Notes: a model not told the origin generated them from the sequence alone. Counted from the first letter of the stretch, positions 1 to 11,455 are shown. The stretch: 64,000 nucleotides of DNA from Chamaecrista fasciculata (GCA_003254925.1 QANZ01026112.1:17905-81904); one strand, 5' to 3'. Program-made: numbers and translations.

Positions 1-117
1 ATAGCTCCTGTACTTGGGGCTCTTGGTGGGGCAGGTATATATACTGCAGTGAAGCTGCCAGAAGAAGATGGTGAGATCCAGGGAAAACTTTCAACGCCAA
101 GGAGCTTCAGAAGATGA
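1..117 (+). CDS. NIP6-1: NIP6;1-type aquaporin (boric acid channel), C-terminal end only
   Basis: The window opens inside the last exon of a NIP-subfamily major intrinsic protein. The frame from base 1 reads 38 residues, beginning IAPVLGALGGAGIYTAVKLP and ending in SFRR before TGA at 115-117. The GALxGAGxYTxVKLPEED stretch is the end of the last transmembrane helix followed by the short cytoplasmic tail of NIP5/NIP6 proteins, and the acidic PEED plus terminal SFRR fit NIP6;1 best. Family knowledge: NIP6;1 is a plasma-membrane channel for boric acid acting in shoot boron distribution. The pore motifs (NPA, ar/R filter) lie upstream of the window and cannot be checked. NIP5;1 is the alternative. 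Confidence 0.8.
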   Translation: MAPVLGALGGAGIYTAVKLPEEDGEIQGKLSTPRSFRR

Positions 118-1748
118 CTCGTTGACAATGGTTATCAGACTTGGAAAAATCAGGCAAAAACATGTTTGTTTGAGGCTCATAATATAAAATTGTGCAAAAA
201 GCAGGGTAAAGGGAATACTGTTTGGTACATGCATGCACATATTAGATATACAATATATGTCTAAGTGACTAAGTCAAATATGTATCAATTACAAATAATA
301 ACTAGGCGAAAATGTTGTTTGGTACATGCATAATGCATACATATATATATATATATATATATTCTCTTGTGATAAATTAATAAGAGAACTTTATGGAAGA
401 TAATGAAGGGAGAATTCCAAAATCATAAAATCAAGCATTACCTTAGACTTGAGAAAAAGAAGCCAAAAAAAAAAAAAACCAAAAGGAAGACAAAGAAGAT
501 AATATTCTCTACCCAAAAAAAAAAGAAGATAATATTGATTGGCAATATAGTACAGTGAATCCCTCCCAGCTATGTGCACGTCAGAAAACTGAAAAAGATA
601 GCCCTTCGAAATAAATCATCAGTAAAGTACCACAAATCCACAAAGAAGCCAAAAATACAGCTTTTATCCACAAAGAGTTGATAAGCAGAAACCTGTACTG
701 AAAGCATTTTTTACAATACAACAACGGTAAAATGGATCTTATTCATCACTTGCAACTATCCAAAGAAACATATTGAGTGGGGCAAACCCATGTACGCACA
801 TTTAATATAATACCTCGCCTTTCCATTATCATAGATTTTTTTTTCTCCAGAAAAATTCTGTATATACTGAAGAACTATTCAGTATGGGGATAGGTGAGAT
901 ATTACTTTCATAACAAAGGTCAACGTATTGAAACTCAAGGCTAATTATCTAAATAGTTCAGACTTAAGACTACAATGAACTGATCTTGATTACCACCTCA
1001 AGAATGAAATTTCAATAACCCAACCTAGTTCTCACCCAAAAGAAAATCATCAACAGTTAAACCTCCCTTCAAGATCCATCTGTAAATTCAGAGTAAATAT
1101 GTAATTTACAACAGAAACCAGCTTCAGTACAGAAATCATTTAATAGACTGAAATGAAATCTTGAATTGTGAAGATGTTTTAGGCTCTAGCATCTCAAATT
1201 TTAGAACAATATACATCCAATGTCATCCAAGCATATGGGATACAAAGGTTCCTTACTTTAACTTTGAATGCACATCCAAAAACATAATCTGATCGCAATA
1301 CAATATCCTTCAACCCAGAAAAGTCATTAAAATTAAATTGATAGAGCCACCAAGAACTCTATTAGTCCACTACTCCAATGTCCCAGCCACAAACAAGATA
1401 TTTAACCCCATTACTTCATAAATCACAAGCTTTTTACAAAAGAGAAGCAGAGCAATATAACTGAGGAGGCACATAAGAAAATTTTGAGGTTCTATAATTA
1501 AAATCTTTATGAAAATAAGACAACATGCTAACCTTGAAAATGTCTGTGTCTCCAAGAAACACAGGTCTCTCAGAGTGCCTATAAATACAGAAACGAAAAG
1601 CAAAATTCAGCATTTACACTTTTCCTCTCTTTCCTAAATTCCTCAGAAACTAAAATCTCAATCTGTTCTTACACTTAAAACAAAACCTACTCCAAAATGC
1701 AACAAATACCCATTTCAGCAACAATGTATACAATTTCAATCGATCGAA
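118..1748. other. Gene-less interval: aquaporin 3' flank and downstream flank of the minus-strand gene
   Basis: No coding region is supported here. It should hold the 3' UTR of the aquaporin gene and, on the other strand, the 3' UTR or terminal exons of the 1749-2090 gene. An (AT)n microsatellite lies at about 343-361, and poly-A runs are common. Short open frames are AT-rich and look random. Confidence 0.6.
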
Positions 1749-2090
1749 TCATACCATCGATACCCCTCGATTTTGACCTATTTGGACAGCATCAGGTCGA
1801 GCTGGGAATCGGAACACAGAAAGAGCAAGGGATGCGATCAAGACACCGAGGACGTCGGCGACGGCGTCTTTAGCGGAGGCTCCGGCAGAACGGAAGTAGC
1901 CAAGGTGATCGGCGGCCTCTTTGGCGGCGCCGGCGAGGAGAGAGAAGATGGATCCGAAGGAAATGGAATGGCGGCGGAGGAAAGGGTTTCGAGTGAGAGA
2001 GGCGAAGATGGAGAAGAAAATGGTGAGAGAGAAACAGAAAAGGACGTGGTAGAGCTTATCTGGGGCAAACCATGGATCTGTATCTTCCAT
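1749..2090 (-). CDS. Small VanZ/YfiM-like (DUF2279-like) membrane protein
   Basis: A 113-residue frame starts at an ATG whose complement lies at 2088-2090. A hydrophobic segment (about residues 15-32) follows DKLYH. Then come GAAKEAADHLG (54-64) and GASAKDAVADVLGV (70-83), and a second hydrophobic stretch (82-94). The spaced pattern D-K-x-x-H, G-x-x-x-E-x-x-D, S/A-x-x-D-x-x-A-D-x-x-G is the signature of the bacterial VanZ/YfiM superfamily, which has small plant members. Function in plants is unknown to me. The segment is much richer in GC than its surroundings, as coding exons are. The last codons (GVSMV) run across a possible splice donor (ATG|GTATGA), so the true C-terminus may come from a further exon below 1749. 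Frames on the plus strand over the same bases are shadows. Confidence 0.65.
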   Translation of the reverse strand: MEDTDPWFAPDKLYHVLFCFSLTIFFSIFASLTRNPFLRRHSISFGSIFSLLAGAAKEAADHLGYFRSAGASAKDAVADVLGVLIASLALSVFRFPARPDAVQIGQNRGVSMV

Positions 2091-2162
2091 TTTGTCGGAA
2101 TCATCAGATCATTCATGCTTTTTCATGCCAAACCCAAAAACAGAAAAAGAGAACCAATTACA

Positions 2163-2198
2163 GAAGAAGCTTCAAGCTTGAAGCTTGAAGCTTGAAGA
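2163..2198. repeat. Short tandem repeat of an AAGCTTG palindrome unit
   Basis: The 8-bp unit GCTTGAAG/AAGCTTGA is repeated about four times just upstream (on the minus strand) of the 1749-2090 start codon, in its probable 5' UTR or promoter. It contains several HindIII-type palindromes. Confidence 0.6.
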
Positions 2199-2325
2199 GT
2201 AATTTCCGTTTCCTTCAATTCCATTTCATTCTATTTTGGCAAAATCACCATTTTAGTCTGGTTTAAATTTTATATTAATTTTTAATTTTATTCCCAATAC
2301 TTATTTTATTTATCATTAATTTTAG

Positions 2326-2790
2326 GTTTAAGGGTCATTTTGGTCCTAAAGATATGTCCTAGTATTATTTTGGTCTTTTATGTTTTAAGATGTTCAAATT
2401 AGTTTAAAATATTAGCAAAATGTTTCATTTTAGTCACCAACTATTGAGTATGAACATGGTCATATTTCTTAAGATTCAAATTCAAATGTGACGAGTTCAA
2501 AGTTGCGTATTTTTCTCAAAGAGTACTTTTTCTATTTAGTTGGAACCACCAACAAGGGAGTTTAAATCGATCTTAAAAGTAAACTCCTCGTTTTATGGTC
2601 AAACAAATAAAATTGATCATATCTTCCTCATTTCAAGTTTGAATGTGGACGGCAAAAGCATTCTTTTGATCCCCAAACTGTACATTAACTTTGAATTTCA
2701 TCCCTAATTTTTTTTTGTTAATTTCATCTCCAATATTTCAAATTTTGGTCAATTTTATTTTTTATTCTTAATATCAATTTGATATTATAT
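2326..2790. repeat. Dispersed repeat family, copy 1 (GGTCATTTTGGTCC type)
   Basis: The sequence from 'TTTAAGGGTCATTTTGG' onward is also found in recognisable form at 23752-24130 and more distantly at 17605-18092. Shared blocks include 'AAATGTGACGAGTTCAAAG', a 'CTATNNAGTTGGNACC' segment and 'AAATTGATCATATCT'. The part from 2597 on is repeated again directly at 3145-3330. It is non-coding and probably derived from non-autonomous Mutator-like elements. Confidence 0.6.
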
Positions 2791-2798
2791 GGTCAAAC

Positions 2799-3144
2799 CT
2801 AGGAAGCATGGACACTGACACGGACACGGGACACGACACGGACACGGACACAGCGACACGTTAAACTCTCAAAATTACGCGACACGACACGCCATATATT
2901 TATATATATAAATAATTAAATATTCATAATTTTTAATGAAAAATTTAAAAATTACAAGTTTTATTCATAATATATGTCATATGTATTATTATTTTCTTTT
3001 ATATGTCATGTTAAAGTCACAAAAAATTGATTTATATTTTAAAATCTATGAATATGTGTCGTGTCGGTGTCGTACGGGTGTCGGACACTGACACGTGTCC
3101 GATACGGCGACACACCCTCAAAATGAAGTGTCCATGCTTCTTAG
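2799..3144. mobile_element. hAT-like MITE with 8-bp target duplication
   Basis: A 346-bp element has 18-bp terminal inverted repeats: left CTAGGAAGCATGGACACT, right complement CTAAGAAGCATGGACACT (one mismatch). It is bracketed by the direct 8-mer GGTCAAAC at 2791-2798 and 3145-3152. Subterminal regions are rich in CGGACAC/GTGTCCG motifs in both orientations and the centre is AT-rich. An 8-bp target duplication and short inverted ends fit the hAT superfamily. There is no coding capacity. Caveat: the right-hand GGTCAAAC is also the start of a duplicated host repeat, so part of the match could be inherited. Confidence 0.7.
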
Positions 3145-3330
3145 GGTCAAACAAACAAAATTGATCATATCTTCCCCATTTCAAGTTCAAATGTGGTCGG
3201 TAAAAGCACTCTTTTGATCCCCAAATTGTACATTAACTTTGAATTTCATCCCTAATTTTTTTTGTTAATTTCATCTCTAATACTTTAAATTTTGAGCAAT
3301 TTTATTTTTTATTCTAACTTTAATCAAATA
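3145..3330. repeat. Direct repeat of 2597-2775
   Basis: From GGTCAAACAAACAAAATTG onward this matches 2597-2775 closely, including the 'CTTTTGATCCCCAAA', 'GTACATTAACTTTGAATTTC' and 'GTTAATTTCATCTC' blocks. The two copies flank the MITE at 2799-3144. Confidence 0.7.
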
Positions 3331-3684
3331 TTAACTACATATTTATATAACTAATAATATCAAATTGATAGTAAAAAACTCAAGTCTTAGGTCAGAAACA
3401 TAAAATGCAATCTTTAATTAATTTATTAAAAGAAATTATATAAAATTGATCAAAACATTTATTGGGGAGGAAATTGGCCGAAAGCAATATTGAGGATGAA
3501 AGTAAAAATTGTCATAAAATTTGGGATTAGAAGAGTCATTCTGCCGGAAAAAAAATAATCTTTCTTCTTCGCTAAACAACTACCAATTGCATACCCCGAA
3601 GAAGAAGAAACAACAACAACATTCAGAAGCTGAGAGACTACAAATTTTCTAAAAACCTTCGCAATTTCCTTAACTTCGTTATCC

Positions 3685-6600
3685 ATGGAGGTGCCGACTA
3701 CATGGGATGCCCTTCGCAAAAAGGTTCGATTTTTCTTCACCTTTTTTTTTTTCTCTTTAATCATCAAATTCTGTTTTGGTCTACGCGCGAGTGAATGAAA
3801 TAAATCACATGAATATGTGAAATTCAGAGGCTCCATGATGCGAGAGTTACAGTTTTTTATTTCAATATTCATGAGATCAGCTTGTAACTTCTGCTATCTA
3901 TTTTTCCAAGTTGGTTTGGTTTATTAAGATTGCAAGTTCTTGATGTTAAAAAGCTATCATTTCCCATGGTTAAGTTTGACTTCCCTTGAGGAATCAAGCT
4001 TCAAATGGCTTCCCATGGTTAAGTTCTGATTTGATTTTTATTTTCTGTTAGTCTGTTACACATTTCGTGAGTAAATTATCATGAAGATTTGAAATGATGC
4101 TGATAGATTTCGTTCCTTCTATATTGTATTTACAAGCATTGTTCATTTGATTTAGGATGGACAGTAAGAAGTGTGTGAATTTTCGTAGAGAAATAGGTTC
4201 TTTGCATAACTGTTAGGTCATAGTATTTCATTCATTGATTCTTAACTGTGAGAGAGGTCATTTTAATTAACCAATGTAATTTTATGGAGTTTGATAATTT
4301 TGAATGTCCTGGGTGGAACATGGACTCAACTTGTCTTTGTTTATTTCATATTTTGTTTTCTTGAACAAAATTTTGATATCAGAAATTTATGTTCACCTTA
4401 ATCTATTGCAGGCAAGAAAGCTTGAAGCTCAGTTGGATGAGCAGATAAATGCTTATCGTAAATTGGCTTCTGCTAAAGTTTCTATAAAAGCTGATACTGC
4501 AGAGAGTGATATAGAGTCCAGGACTGAGCGATTACTAAATCAGCTTCGGCAAGTGAACTCACAGATGCAAGCTTGGGTGTCGTCTTTTGGGTCAGAGATG
4601 GTTTCTCATACTCTGAATAGACACCAAGAGATTCTTCAAGATCTCACCCAGGTATTCTTAAGCATGAGATTGAGTGACCTAGTTCATGTTGCCTGAACTT
4701 ATGTTTCCAATGCTGGATTGAAGTGGAGTTTCTTCGGGTAAATTTCTATGCAAGCAAGGGATAGACATCTCATGTATTCATGTACCCTAGCATGAAAAGT
4801 TCATCCTTACTACTTATAAGGAATCAAATTTAAAATTTTATTAAACTTGTGATCAAATTATATATTTTTTGGAATGGTTATTACTTTTGACCAGTGTTTG
4901 ATGTACCATGCACTCTTCCTATTGAATTCAATTTTTTTTTTCCTGGCGGCTTATTATTGTCTAACTGTTAGACTTGCTGAAGCTAAAATATATAAGAGGA
5001 ATAGGCGGTATGAATAATACTGAATTAGATGTATCTGGTCCCATGACTAAAAAAGCCGATGACACAAGAGACAAATCTGTGGAGGCTTAGTCGAGCTAGC
5101 CTCCAGTCGTGAAGGTTGTGGGAATGAGAGTGTAAGGATGGTATGAATTCTAATATGCTGTTTTAGGTCAGGAGAGGGCAAGGAATATATTAGGGAAGCG
5201 GTTTGGAAGAGCATTTGGCCTCTCGAAAGCTAGGCACCACTATGTTACTGTTATCTTGTTATCTTTGTGAGTGTTTGTTCTGTATTTCTGCTGTTTAGTG
5301 AGATTATAATGTCTTTGGGTGATAAATACTACAATAGTGCAGTGGGTCTTAACAGGAACTCTATTAGAATTTTGTATCTTTGAATCTAACTTTATTAGAT
5401 CATCCCCATAAATTTTTCTTCTTTGTCCTGCTCTTTGTCATGTTTGTATTTAATTGTTATTATTTATTGTCTATACTAGTATATGACTTTAGATATTTTG
5501 GTGTATTTGGTTCCAAACTAATATGAACTATAAAACATGTATTTGGGTGGAGAGTGGGAAGTATGAAGTTAAATAAATTCTCATTGCTTCTTGTTTCTTT
5601 TTCATTGTTTATAAATACCATCCCCATTTGTTTTATGTCTAAAAAATTACAGACAGAATTAACATTTAGGACATACCAAGCTCACTAGTCTTTTTTGTTC
5701 TTTGGAGCTTTTATGTTTTTGCATTAACTATAGACTTATCAGACACCAACATGTTGTTATGAATGATTGAAGTGCAGGAGTTTTATCATCTCCGGTCTAG
5801 CCTTCGAGCTAAGCAAGAACATGCTTCTCTCCTCGAGGATTTAAAAGAGTTTGATCGGACAAGATTAGATCTGGAAGAGGGTGGAGGTTCTACAGAGCAA
5901 GCCCTCTTAATAGAGCATGCATCTATTAGCCGAAGTACAGGACAGGTTGTGATATAAAAAAATTACATTGGTTTCTAGTTTCTTCCAATTTTAACCAAAT
6001 CTTATTGTGAGGCTAACTTTTTATATCTGCTGGTTAGAGAATAAGGAAAATGTAGAATGCATAAAAAAAGAGTTTGTTGATATTTTTAACTAGTTATAAT
6101 CCAATAGTTATTACCTGAAGCCTAAAGAAGCACTTAAACAGGCCAATATGCAAATCTCTACTTCCCAGTTCCCATTGAACTTACACTAGGTTATATTTTA
6201 TTTGCCAAATGGTTAAAGTTGTGTGGAATTATTTGCATTTTAGCCTTCTAAACATCCTTTTTTTTTTGTTTCCCTTTTTCTAGCAAGGATACTATATTAC
6301 TCAGTGTTACTTAGGCATGAGTTAGACATGAAGCACTGCTTTTGTTTACATGCATCATTTTCCCTTCAAATACTATTTCTGGTGTTCAACTTCGGCTTAT
6401 TCTTGTGCTGCAGATGGACAATGTTATTTCACAAGCACAAGCAACACTAGGTGCTCTTGTCTTTCAACGTTCAACGTTTGGTGGCATCAATTCAAAGCTC
6501 AGCAACGTTAGCAGTCGCCTTCCATCAGTACGACTCTTAATGACATGTTACATCCTGTGTTGTTTTATGAGTTATAACATTGATTAAGGAGTGATTCAAA

Positions 6601-6960
6601 ATATTTAACACTGAATAAGGATGTTGACATACGAGAAATGACACAACTTTTCTTTTTTTTTACTAATAATAACTAAAATGCAGCTAAAATTGTGATTACC
6701 TTTACTTCTGAATCCAAATATTTTAGCCGAGGCAAAGAAAGGGTTTTATTTCATTTCTACCTAGCAAAGTCCATGTATACTTGGAATTAAATATCTTTGA
6801 AGTTAGGTTGTTTAACTTGAATTTTATTTTTTAAATAATTTTGCAGGTAAATAACATTCTTTCAGCAATCAAGCGAAAAAAGTCCATGGATACCATCATA
6901 CTTTCCCTTGTTGCATCCGTATGTACATTTCTCATTTTCATCTACTGGCTGACCAAATGA
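3685..6960 (+). CDS. GOS11: Golgi SNARE GOS11 (Qb-SNARE, GOSR1 homologue), five exons
   Basis: Exons 3685-3723, 4412-4651, 5778-5945, 6414-6527 and 6847-6960 (TGA at 6958) join in frame at GT-AG junctions to give 224 residues, close to the Arabidopsis protein. The start is MEVPTTWDALRKK. Landmarks are ARKLEAQLDEQ, AWVSSFGSEMVSHTLNRHQ, the SNARE heptads in exon 4 (MDNVISQAQATLGALVFQR, with Q167 at the likely zero layer), SAIKRKKSMD, and a C-terminal anchor (about 203-222, ILSLVASVCTFLIFIYWL). All splice junctions fall between whole codons. Known role of the family: a Qb-SNARE of the early Golgi, pairing with Q- and R-SNAREs in ER-Golgi and intra-Golgi fusion. Coiled-coil and tail anchor are intact and no disruption is seen. 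Residue pattern favours GOS11 over GOS12. Confidence 0.95.
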
Positions 6961-7242
6961 GAATCTTGTTTGTTTTGGTGGGTGCATGTGTTCTGAAACT
7001 GTTGTAACCCCTTATCTCTAGGGTTAATAGTTTGTGCCATATTCAAATTCAAGTTACATTTGATTTTAGGGGTAGTGTATTTTTTTATTTGTTAATTTAT
7101 CCTTGTAACAGAAGCAATCCTAGTAAAGATCAACAGTTACATAGATATGTATATATTGATTGCTATTCTTCCTTCTCATCGCTTCTATAAACTTGTTGAT
7201 GCAAGATAGTGTAGACATCAATTTACTCAGTGACACCATTGA

Positions 7243-7490
7243 TTTTAAATTGGGAAAGACTTGGATAAAATTTCTTATATGCTTGCTATAAGGTTCCCCA
7301 ATAAACATATGACACGTGGCAAAAGATTGATACATGACCAATCATGGTAGGGAGAGAATATTAAACACACATTTTTGCATGATCAATCATAGAAGAGAGA
7401 GAATGTAAATCAAGCTTATGACTGGAGGAACCTTGTAGCAAACATATAAGGAACTTTACCTAAGTTTTTTCCTTTCAAATTTACCCCAAT
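7243..7490. mobile_element. Inverted-repeat (MITE-like) element downstream of GOS11
   Basis: The left arm (GACTTGGATAAAATTTC then CTTGCTATAAGGTTCC, about 7243-7300) reappears inverted at about 7430-7490. In the middle is an imperfect direct duplication around 'ATGACCAATCATGG' / 'ATGATCAATCATAG'. No clean target duplication was found and there is no coding capacity. Confidence 0.5.
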
Positions 7491-8640
7491 GGAAAGAAAT
7501 AATTCTACGATCTCCCAATTCCTTTACTGAGAAATACTTGTGACTTCAACAGCAGAAAATGAGTGATTCTGAGCAAGGATGGAGTAACTATGAGACTTAC
7601 AGAAATCAACCTATACATAGGTGCAACTTTTCTTCTAGATGCCTTTTGCAACTTAACTATAGTGTCTGTTTTCCTTATCAAACTGTTGAAATCCAATTAA
7701 ACATATCACATCAGCTCGTCAACCATCTCCTTTTGAAGGCAGAAAATCACATGATCCATATCCACACCACTTCAATAATAATCCCAAGTGAGAAATTGCA
7801 TAATATTGTTTCAGAGTTCAAAAGATATCTGTATCGAGTTTCACATTTGGGAGGTTGTTGAGTGTAACCCGATATGGGACTCATTACATTATCTCTCTCC
7901 CTCTCTCTTGTGAACCTACCCACCAATAGAGGTATTATCCCTTGAGTCAATGACTTTACTAGGAGTGGAAATAAGTGGAGATGTTTGTTGGAGTTGGAAA
8001 TTGCAATAAACATACATGGTTGGACATTTTGATGCTGATATGGTGGGACTGGTTAGTGATGGCCAATGGGGATTGGAGAAGTCATATACCTTATGACTTT
8101 GCTCCTTCTATCATACCTTTTAGAACACCAGGAGAAAAGCAGAGAGATGAATGGTATATAGGATGTTCGGTCAAATTCAAAAAAAGCAAGCAAAATGGTA
8201 CATACATAAGGGAAATGCATATGGATGATGTGCACTAGCTCAAAAATCATGCATCATCATCATGGACAGGTTTGTATTTCCAACCATCAATGACTACTTT
8301 GGTGTTCCATTAAGGTGTGTCAACCACAATGATGTGCATCTCAAGGCGTTTACTTTAGGGAATTATTGATGATGATGATGATGATGGAAATTGCAGGAAC
8401 AATTTTGGGTGTGTTTGAAATGAATCATAGTTTTGAAAGCAGAGGAGGACAGCTCAAATGGCAATGGCAATTATTCACATTAAGCTCTCTCCATCTACTT
8501 GTCGGCCACACGTCACCGTCCCCACGAGTATCTCCCACCTCTTTCTCAGACATGTGGGAATGTCTCATTGGCTTTTGTTTTGTGCACATGTGGGATGTTA
8601 ACCTCAATATCAGTAAACTCGTACTACTACACAGTAGTGC
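7491..8640. other. Gene-less interval with a (GAT)n microsatellite
   Basis: No gene is supported. A trinucleotide run (GAT)n lies at about 8367-8386. Open frames here are short and lack recognisable domains. Confidence 0.5.
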
Positions 8641-8962
8641 ACACACACATACACACTCACTGCTTTCACATCACTTTTTCTTTCCTCTGCTAAATATAAG
8701 GGCGATGATTTAGGAATTTGGATCCTCTGTAATGTCAGAGCAGTATAATGTAAAGAGAGAAAGTGTCAATAGGACATTCCATTGACATTTTCTCTCTCAA
8801 GCTATCTTTTTCTTTCTCTACATTACACTGTTGTGACATTACAAAGAATCAAGGTCTGATGATGATTTAAAGAGTTCGAGTTCTTACACATACACACACT
8901 CAAACTTACTACTTTCACATCACTTTTTCCTTGCTCAGCTAAATATAAGGGTGATGATTTAG
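8640..8962. repeat. Direct duplication flanking a small inverted repeat
   Basis: A (CA)n-rich block ending in 'CTAAATATAAGGGCGATGAT' at about 8640-8712 is repeated at about 8886-8962. Between them an imperfect inverted repeat (about 8719-8855) carries 'CTCTGTAATGTC' on the left and its complement on the right, plus 'AAAGTGTCAATA' against 'TTGACATTTTC' around the centre. This looks like a MITE-like hairpin inside a local duplication. Confidence 0.5.
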
Positions 8963-9570
8963 AGAGCTCGAGTTCTCACACTCTATTATTGTATTCAAGA
9001 TAAAATTAGGAAACAGATAATCTGAGGTAAAAATATACCAAAGTAGTTAAAGTAAGTAGCTCAAGTGTTGTTCTCTATGATTCGTGGATTTATTTTTCTT
9101 TTCCATGAATTCATCTATCTCTTCCACCAACTACTTTAGCCAATATGTACTTAAGTGAACTTACTCCTGTCAAATTGTGGGTCTCACTTATTAAATGAGA
9201 AAAGAAGGAAAAAAAAAATTGATGGGTTCCAACTTTTGTATAGAAAGTGATTGTATAGGGGTCAAATACCTAAGAGCTTGAACTCTGTGTAGAGTTACTC
9301 TAAATATAAATACTTATCATCCCCAACAATTGTACTCTTTTTCCTCTACTATTTAATTTTTATTTTTATATGCTTTTTTCATCTCTTAATTTCTTTTATT
9401 TGCTGATAAAAAGTAGAGTGCACATTTTAGAAATACTGGCCATTTCAAGTATTTCACTCTGCAGCTTTTGTATTCTCATTCACTAAATCATTAGACCTTA
9501 TTTACAACAATTTTATTGTTGTTAATTATTTCACCAATCTTACTTCTTTTTCTGATAAATAGTTCAGTCA
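8963..9570. other. AT-rich gene-less interval
   Basis: No supported coding or RNA gene. It lies directly upstream of the Mutator-like insertion. Confidence 0.5.
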
Positions 9571-9579
9571 TTTTTCTTT

Positions 9580-10529
9580 GGGTTAAGTGCACTTTTGGTC
9601 CCATAACTATGACAAAGGTTTCATTTTGGTCCCATAACTTTTTTTGTTGCAATTTTGGTCCCATAACTATGAAAAAAGGTTTCATTTTGGTCCCATAACT
9701 TTTTTTGTAGAAATTTTGGTCCCATAACTATGACAAAGGTTTCATTTTAATCCCATAACATTTTTTGTTGCAATTTTGGACTCATAACTTCTCAAAAGGT
9801 TCCACCGTTAGTCCCTTGGTGAATTCCATTTATATTTAGCCATTAAGTATGACGTGGCATAGTAACTAGGATCATGATGTGGCAAAATAAGATAAAGTGG
9901 ACTGAAATAGGAACTATATGCAACATATTAAAACTTATCTATACCCAACCACCATATATACAAAGAGTGGTACTGACAGGGACCAATCTGGTGGGGAAGA
10001 AGAGACTTCAAGCAGAAAGCACCGACGAAGTCGATGGGATCCTCAGCCAAAGTCGAACGACCAAAGCGGCGGCGACGGAAAATCGAGAAGCGGAACGAGG
10101 AAGAGGAAATCTCGTTGGGCTGACGAGGAAGAGGAAGTACCACTCTTTGTATATATTGTGGTTGGGTATAGATAAGTTTTAATATGTTGCATATAGATCC
10201 TATTTCAGTCCATTTCATCTTATTTTGCCACATCATGATCCTAGTCACTATGTCACGTCATACTTAATGGCTAAATATGGATGGAATTCACCAAGGGACT
10301 AACGGTGGAACCTTTTGAGAAGTTATGGGACCAAAATTGCAACAAAAAAAGTTATGGGACCAAAATGAAACCTTTGTCATAGTTATGGGACCAAAATTGC
10401 AACAAAAAAAGTTATGGGACCAAAATGAAACCTTTGTCATAGTTACGGGACCAAAATTGCAACAAAAAAAGTTATGGGACCAAAATGAAACCTTTTTCAT
10501 AGTTATGGGACCAAAAGTGCACTTAACCC
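9580..10529. mobile_element. Pack-MULE: Mutator-like element carrying an SF1 gene fragment
   Basis: A 950-bp element begins GGGTTAAGTGCACTTTTGG and ends with its exact complement. It is flanked by a perfect 9-bp duplication TTTTTCTTT (9571-9579 and 10530-10538), the size typical of Mutator-like elements. The arms are long: the left runs to about 9968 and the right starts at about 10138, with 'GAGTGGTAC' inverted at the junctions. Each arm has about 60-bp subterminal tandem units built on GGTCCCATAACT; three stand head to tail at 10321-10500. Between the arms lies about 170 bp of GC-rich sequence captured from a gene (separate entry). There is no transposase. Related ends lie at 27467-27723 and 34815-35035. 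Confidence 0.85.
9970..10135 (+). pseudogene. Captured fragment of splicing factor SF1 (branchpoint-binding protein)
   Basis: Inside the Mutator-like element the plus-strand frame reads [20 protein letters not shown], then [26 protein letters not shown]. Two RSRW/KSRW motifs separated by SNDQSGG are characteristic of the N-terminal region of plant SF1, upstream of its KH/QUA2, zinc-knuckle and RRM parts, none of which are present. The captured piece is GC-rich against its AT-rich carrier. An ATG at 9918 in the left arm and a stop in the right arm (10173-10175) leave an 85-codon chimeric frame, but there is no evidence it is expressed. It is annotated as a transduplicated gene fragment. Confidence 0.75.
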
Positions 10530-10538
10530 TTTTTCTTT

Positions 10539-11455
10539 TCATGTTTTATACAATTCAATCTTTATCAATAAGCATTGGCCCAAAAAAAAAAAGAAAGAAA
10601 GAAATAAAAAATCTTTTTCAATATGCGTTCACTTCCACACATGTAGGATGCAATTTGATAGACATTATTGCATTTAGAAAATGTTAAAATGTCTCTTTTG
10701 CTTAGTAGATGGCTCCACAGTTGTTGCATGATATTTTTTTTTCTTTATTGAATTTTCAGAAAATGGTTGCCACATTCATTGAAGTTCTTTGGTTCAACTT
10801 TTTATGAATTGAATGCTTTCTTGTTTTCCTTTAGTTAGTAAAGTCACCAATAAAGCATAGACATTTAGAATCAAATCTTATTCCCTCTTTTAAATTGAGA
10901 GTTTGTTTATAAGAATCAAGAAATTCAAAAAAGCCATATGTTCCATGCATTTGAAGATTATGGAGCTCAACTGCTCAACCTACCATTTGATTGATTGATT
11001 GAATGATTTTATTATATTTTATTAGTTGCTTTAAAAGTGATTGTTTCATTTAATCAATCCATACAATGCACGTCCAATGGTCTCAAAATATTAATTAAGA
11101 AGTATCATTATTTTTAAAAAAATTTTAAAAATTAAAATTAAAATGATCTAACACCTGTTATCAATAAATATGGAAAACAGACCAGATTCCACTGAGCATA
11201 GTTGCACAAGGACTAATAAAATGCTTCCAATTTCATATTTAAATATTTCACAAAAGACATATCAAATTAAAAATTTAAAAGTGAGCATAGTCCAATTAGT
11301 ACTTCAAGCAAAAAAAAAAAAAAAATGGCGTAGTCTAATCTGCATGCATCAAAAACGTCACAAAAACTGTAGAATTTGAAGGTCTCTCTTCCAAAGAATA
11401 ACCACTTTTTTTGCCACTAAGCACAAGTCATTAGTGTAATGTTTTGTACCCAAAA
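10539..11455. other. AT-rich gene-less interval
   Basis: No gene is supported. Poly-A and (AT)-rich runs dominate. Confidence 0.5.

Noticed and set aside
1773..2195. 140-codon plus-strand frame opposite the VanZ/YfiM-like gene
   Set aside because: Antisense shadow of a GC-rich exon; the peptide is low-complexity Glu/Gly/Arg and only the minus-strand frame shows family motifs.
7500..8720. Cluster of 60-115 codon frames downstream of GOS11
   Set aside because: Overlapping on both strands, low complexity, no conserved motif, no splice-consistent model.
10321..10500. Regular 60-bp repeats resembling a CRISPR array
   Set aside because: The copies are contiguous with no unique spacers, in a plant genome, and are subterminal repeats of a transposon.
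10288..10687. Frames reading repeated MGPKLQQKKLWDQNE or FWSHNFFCCNFGPI
   Set aside because: These are translations of the subterminal tandem units of the Mutator-like element in either direction. The same peptides arise at 9491-9698 and 34807-35018.
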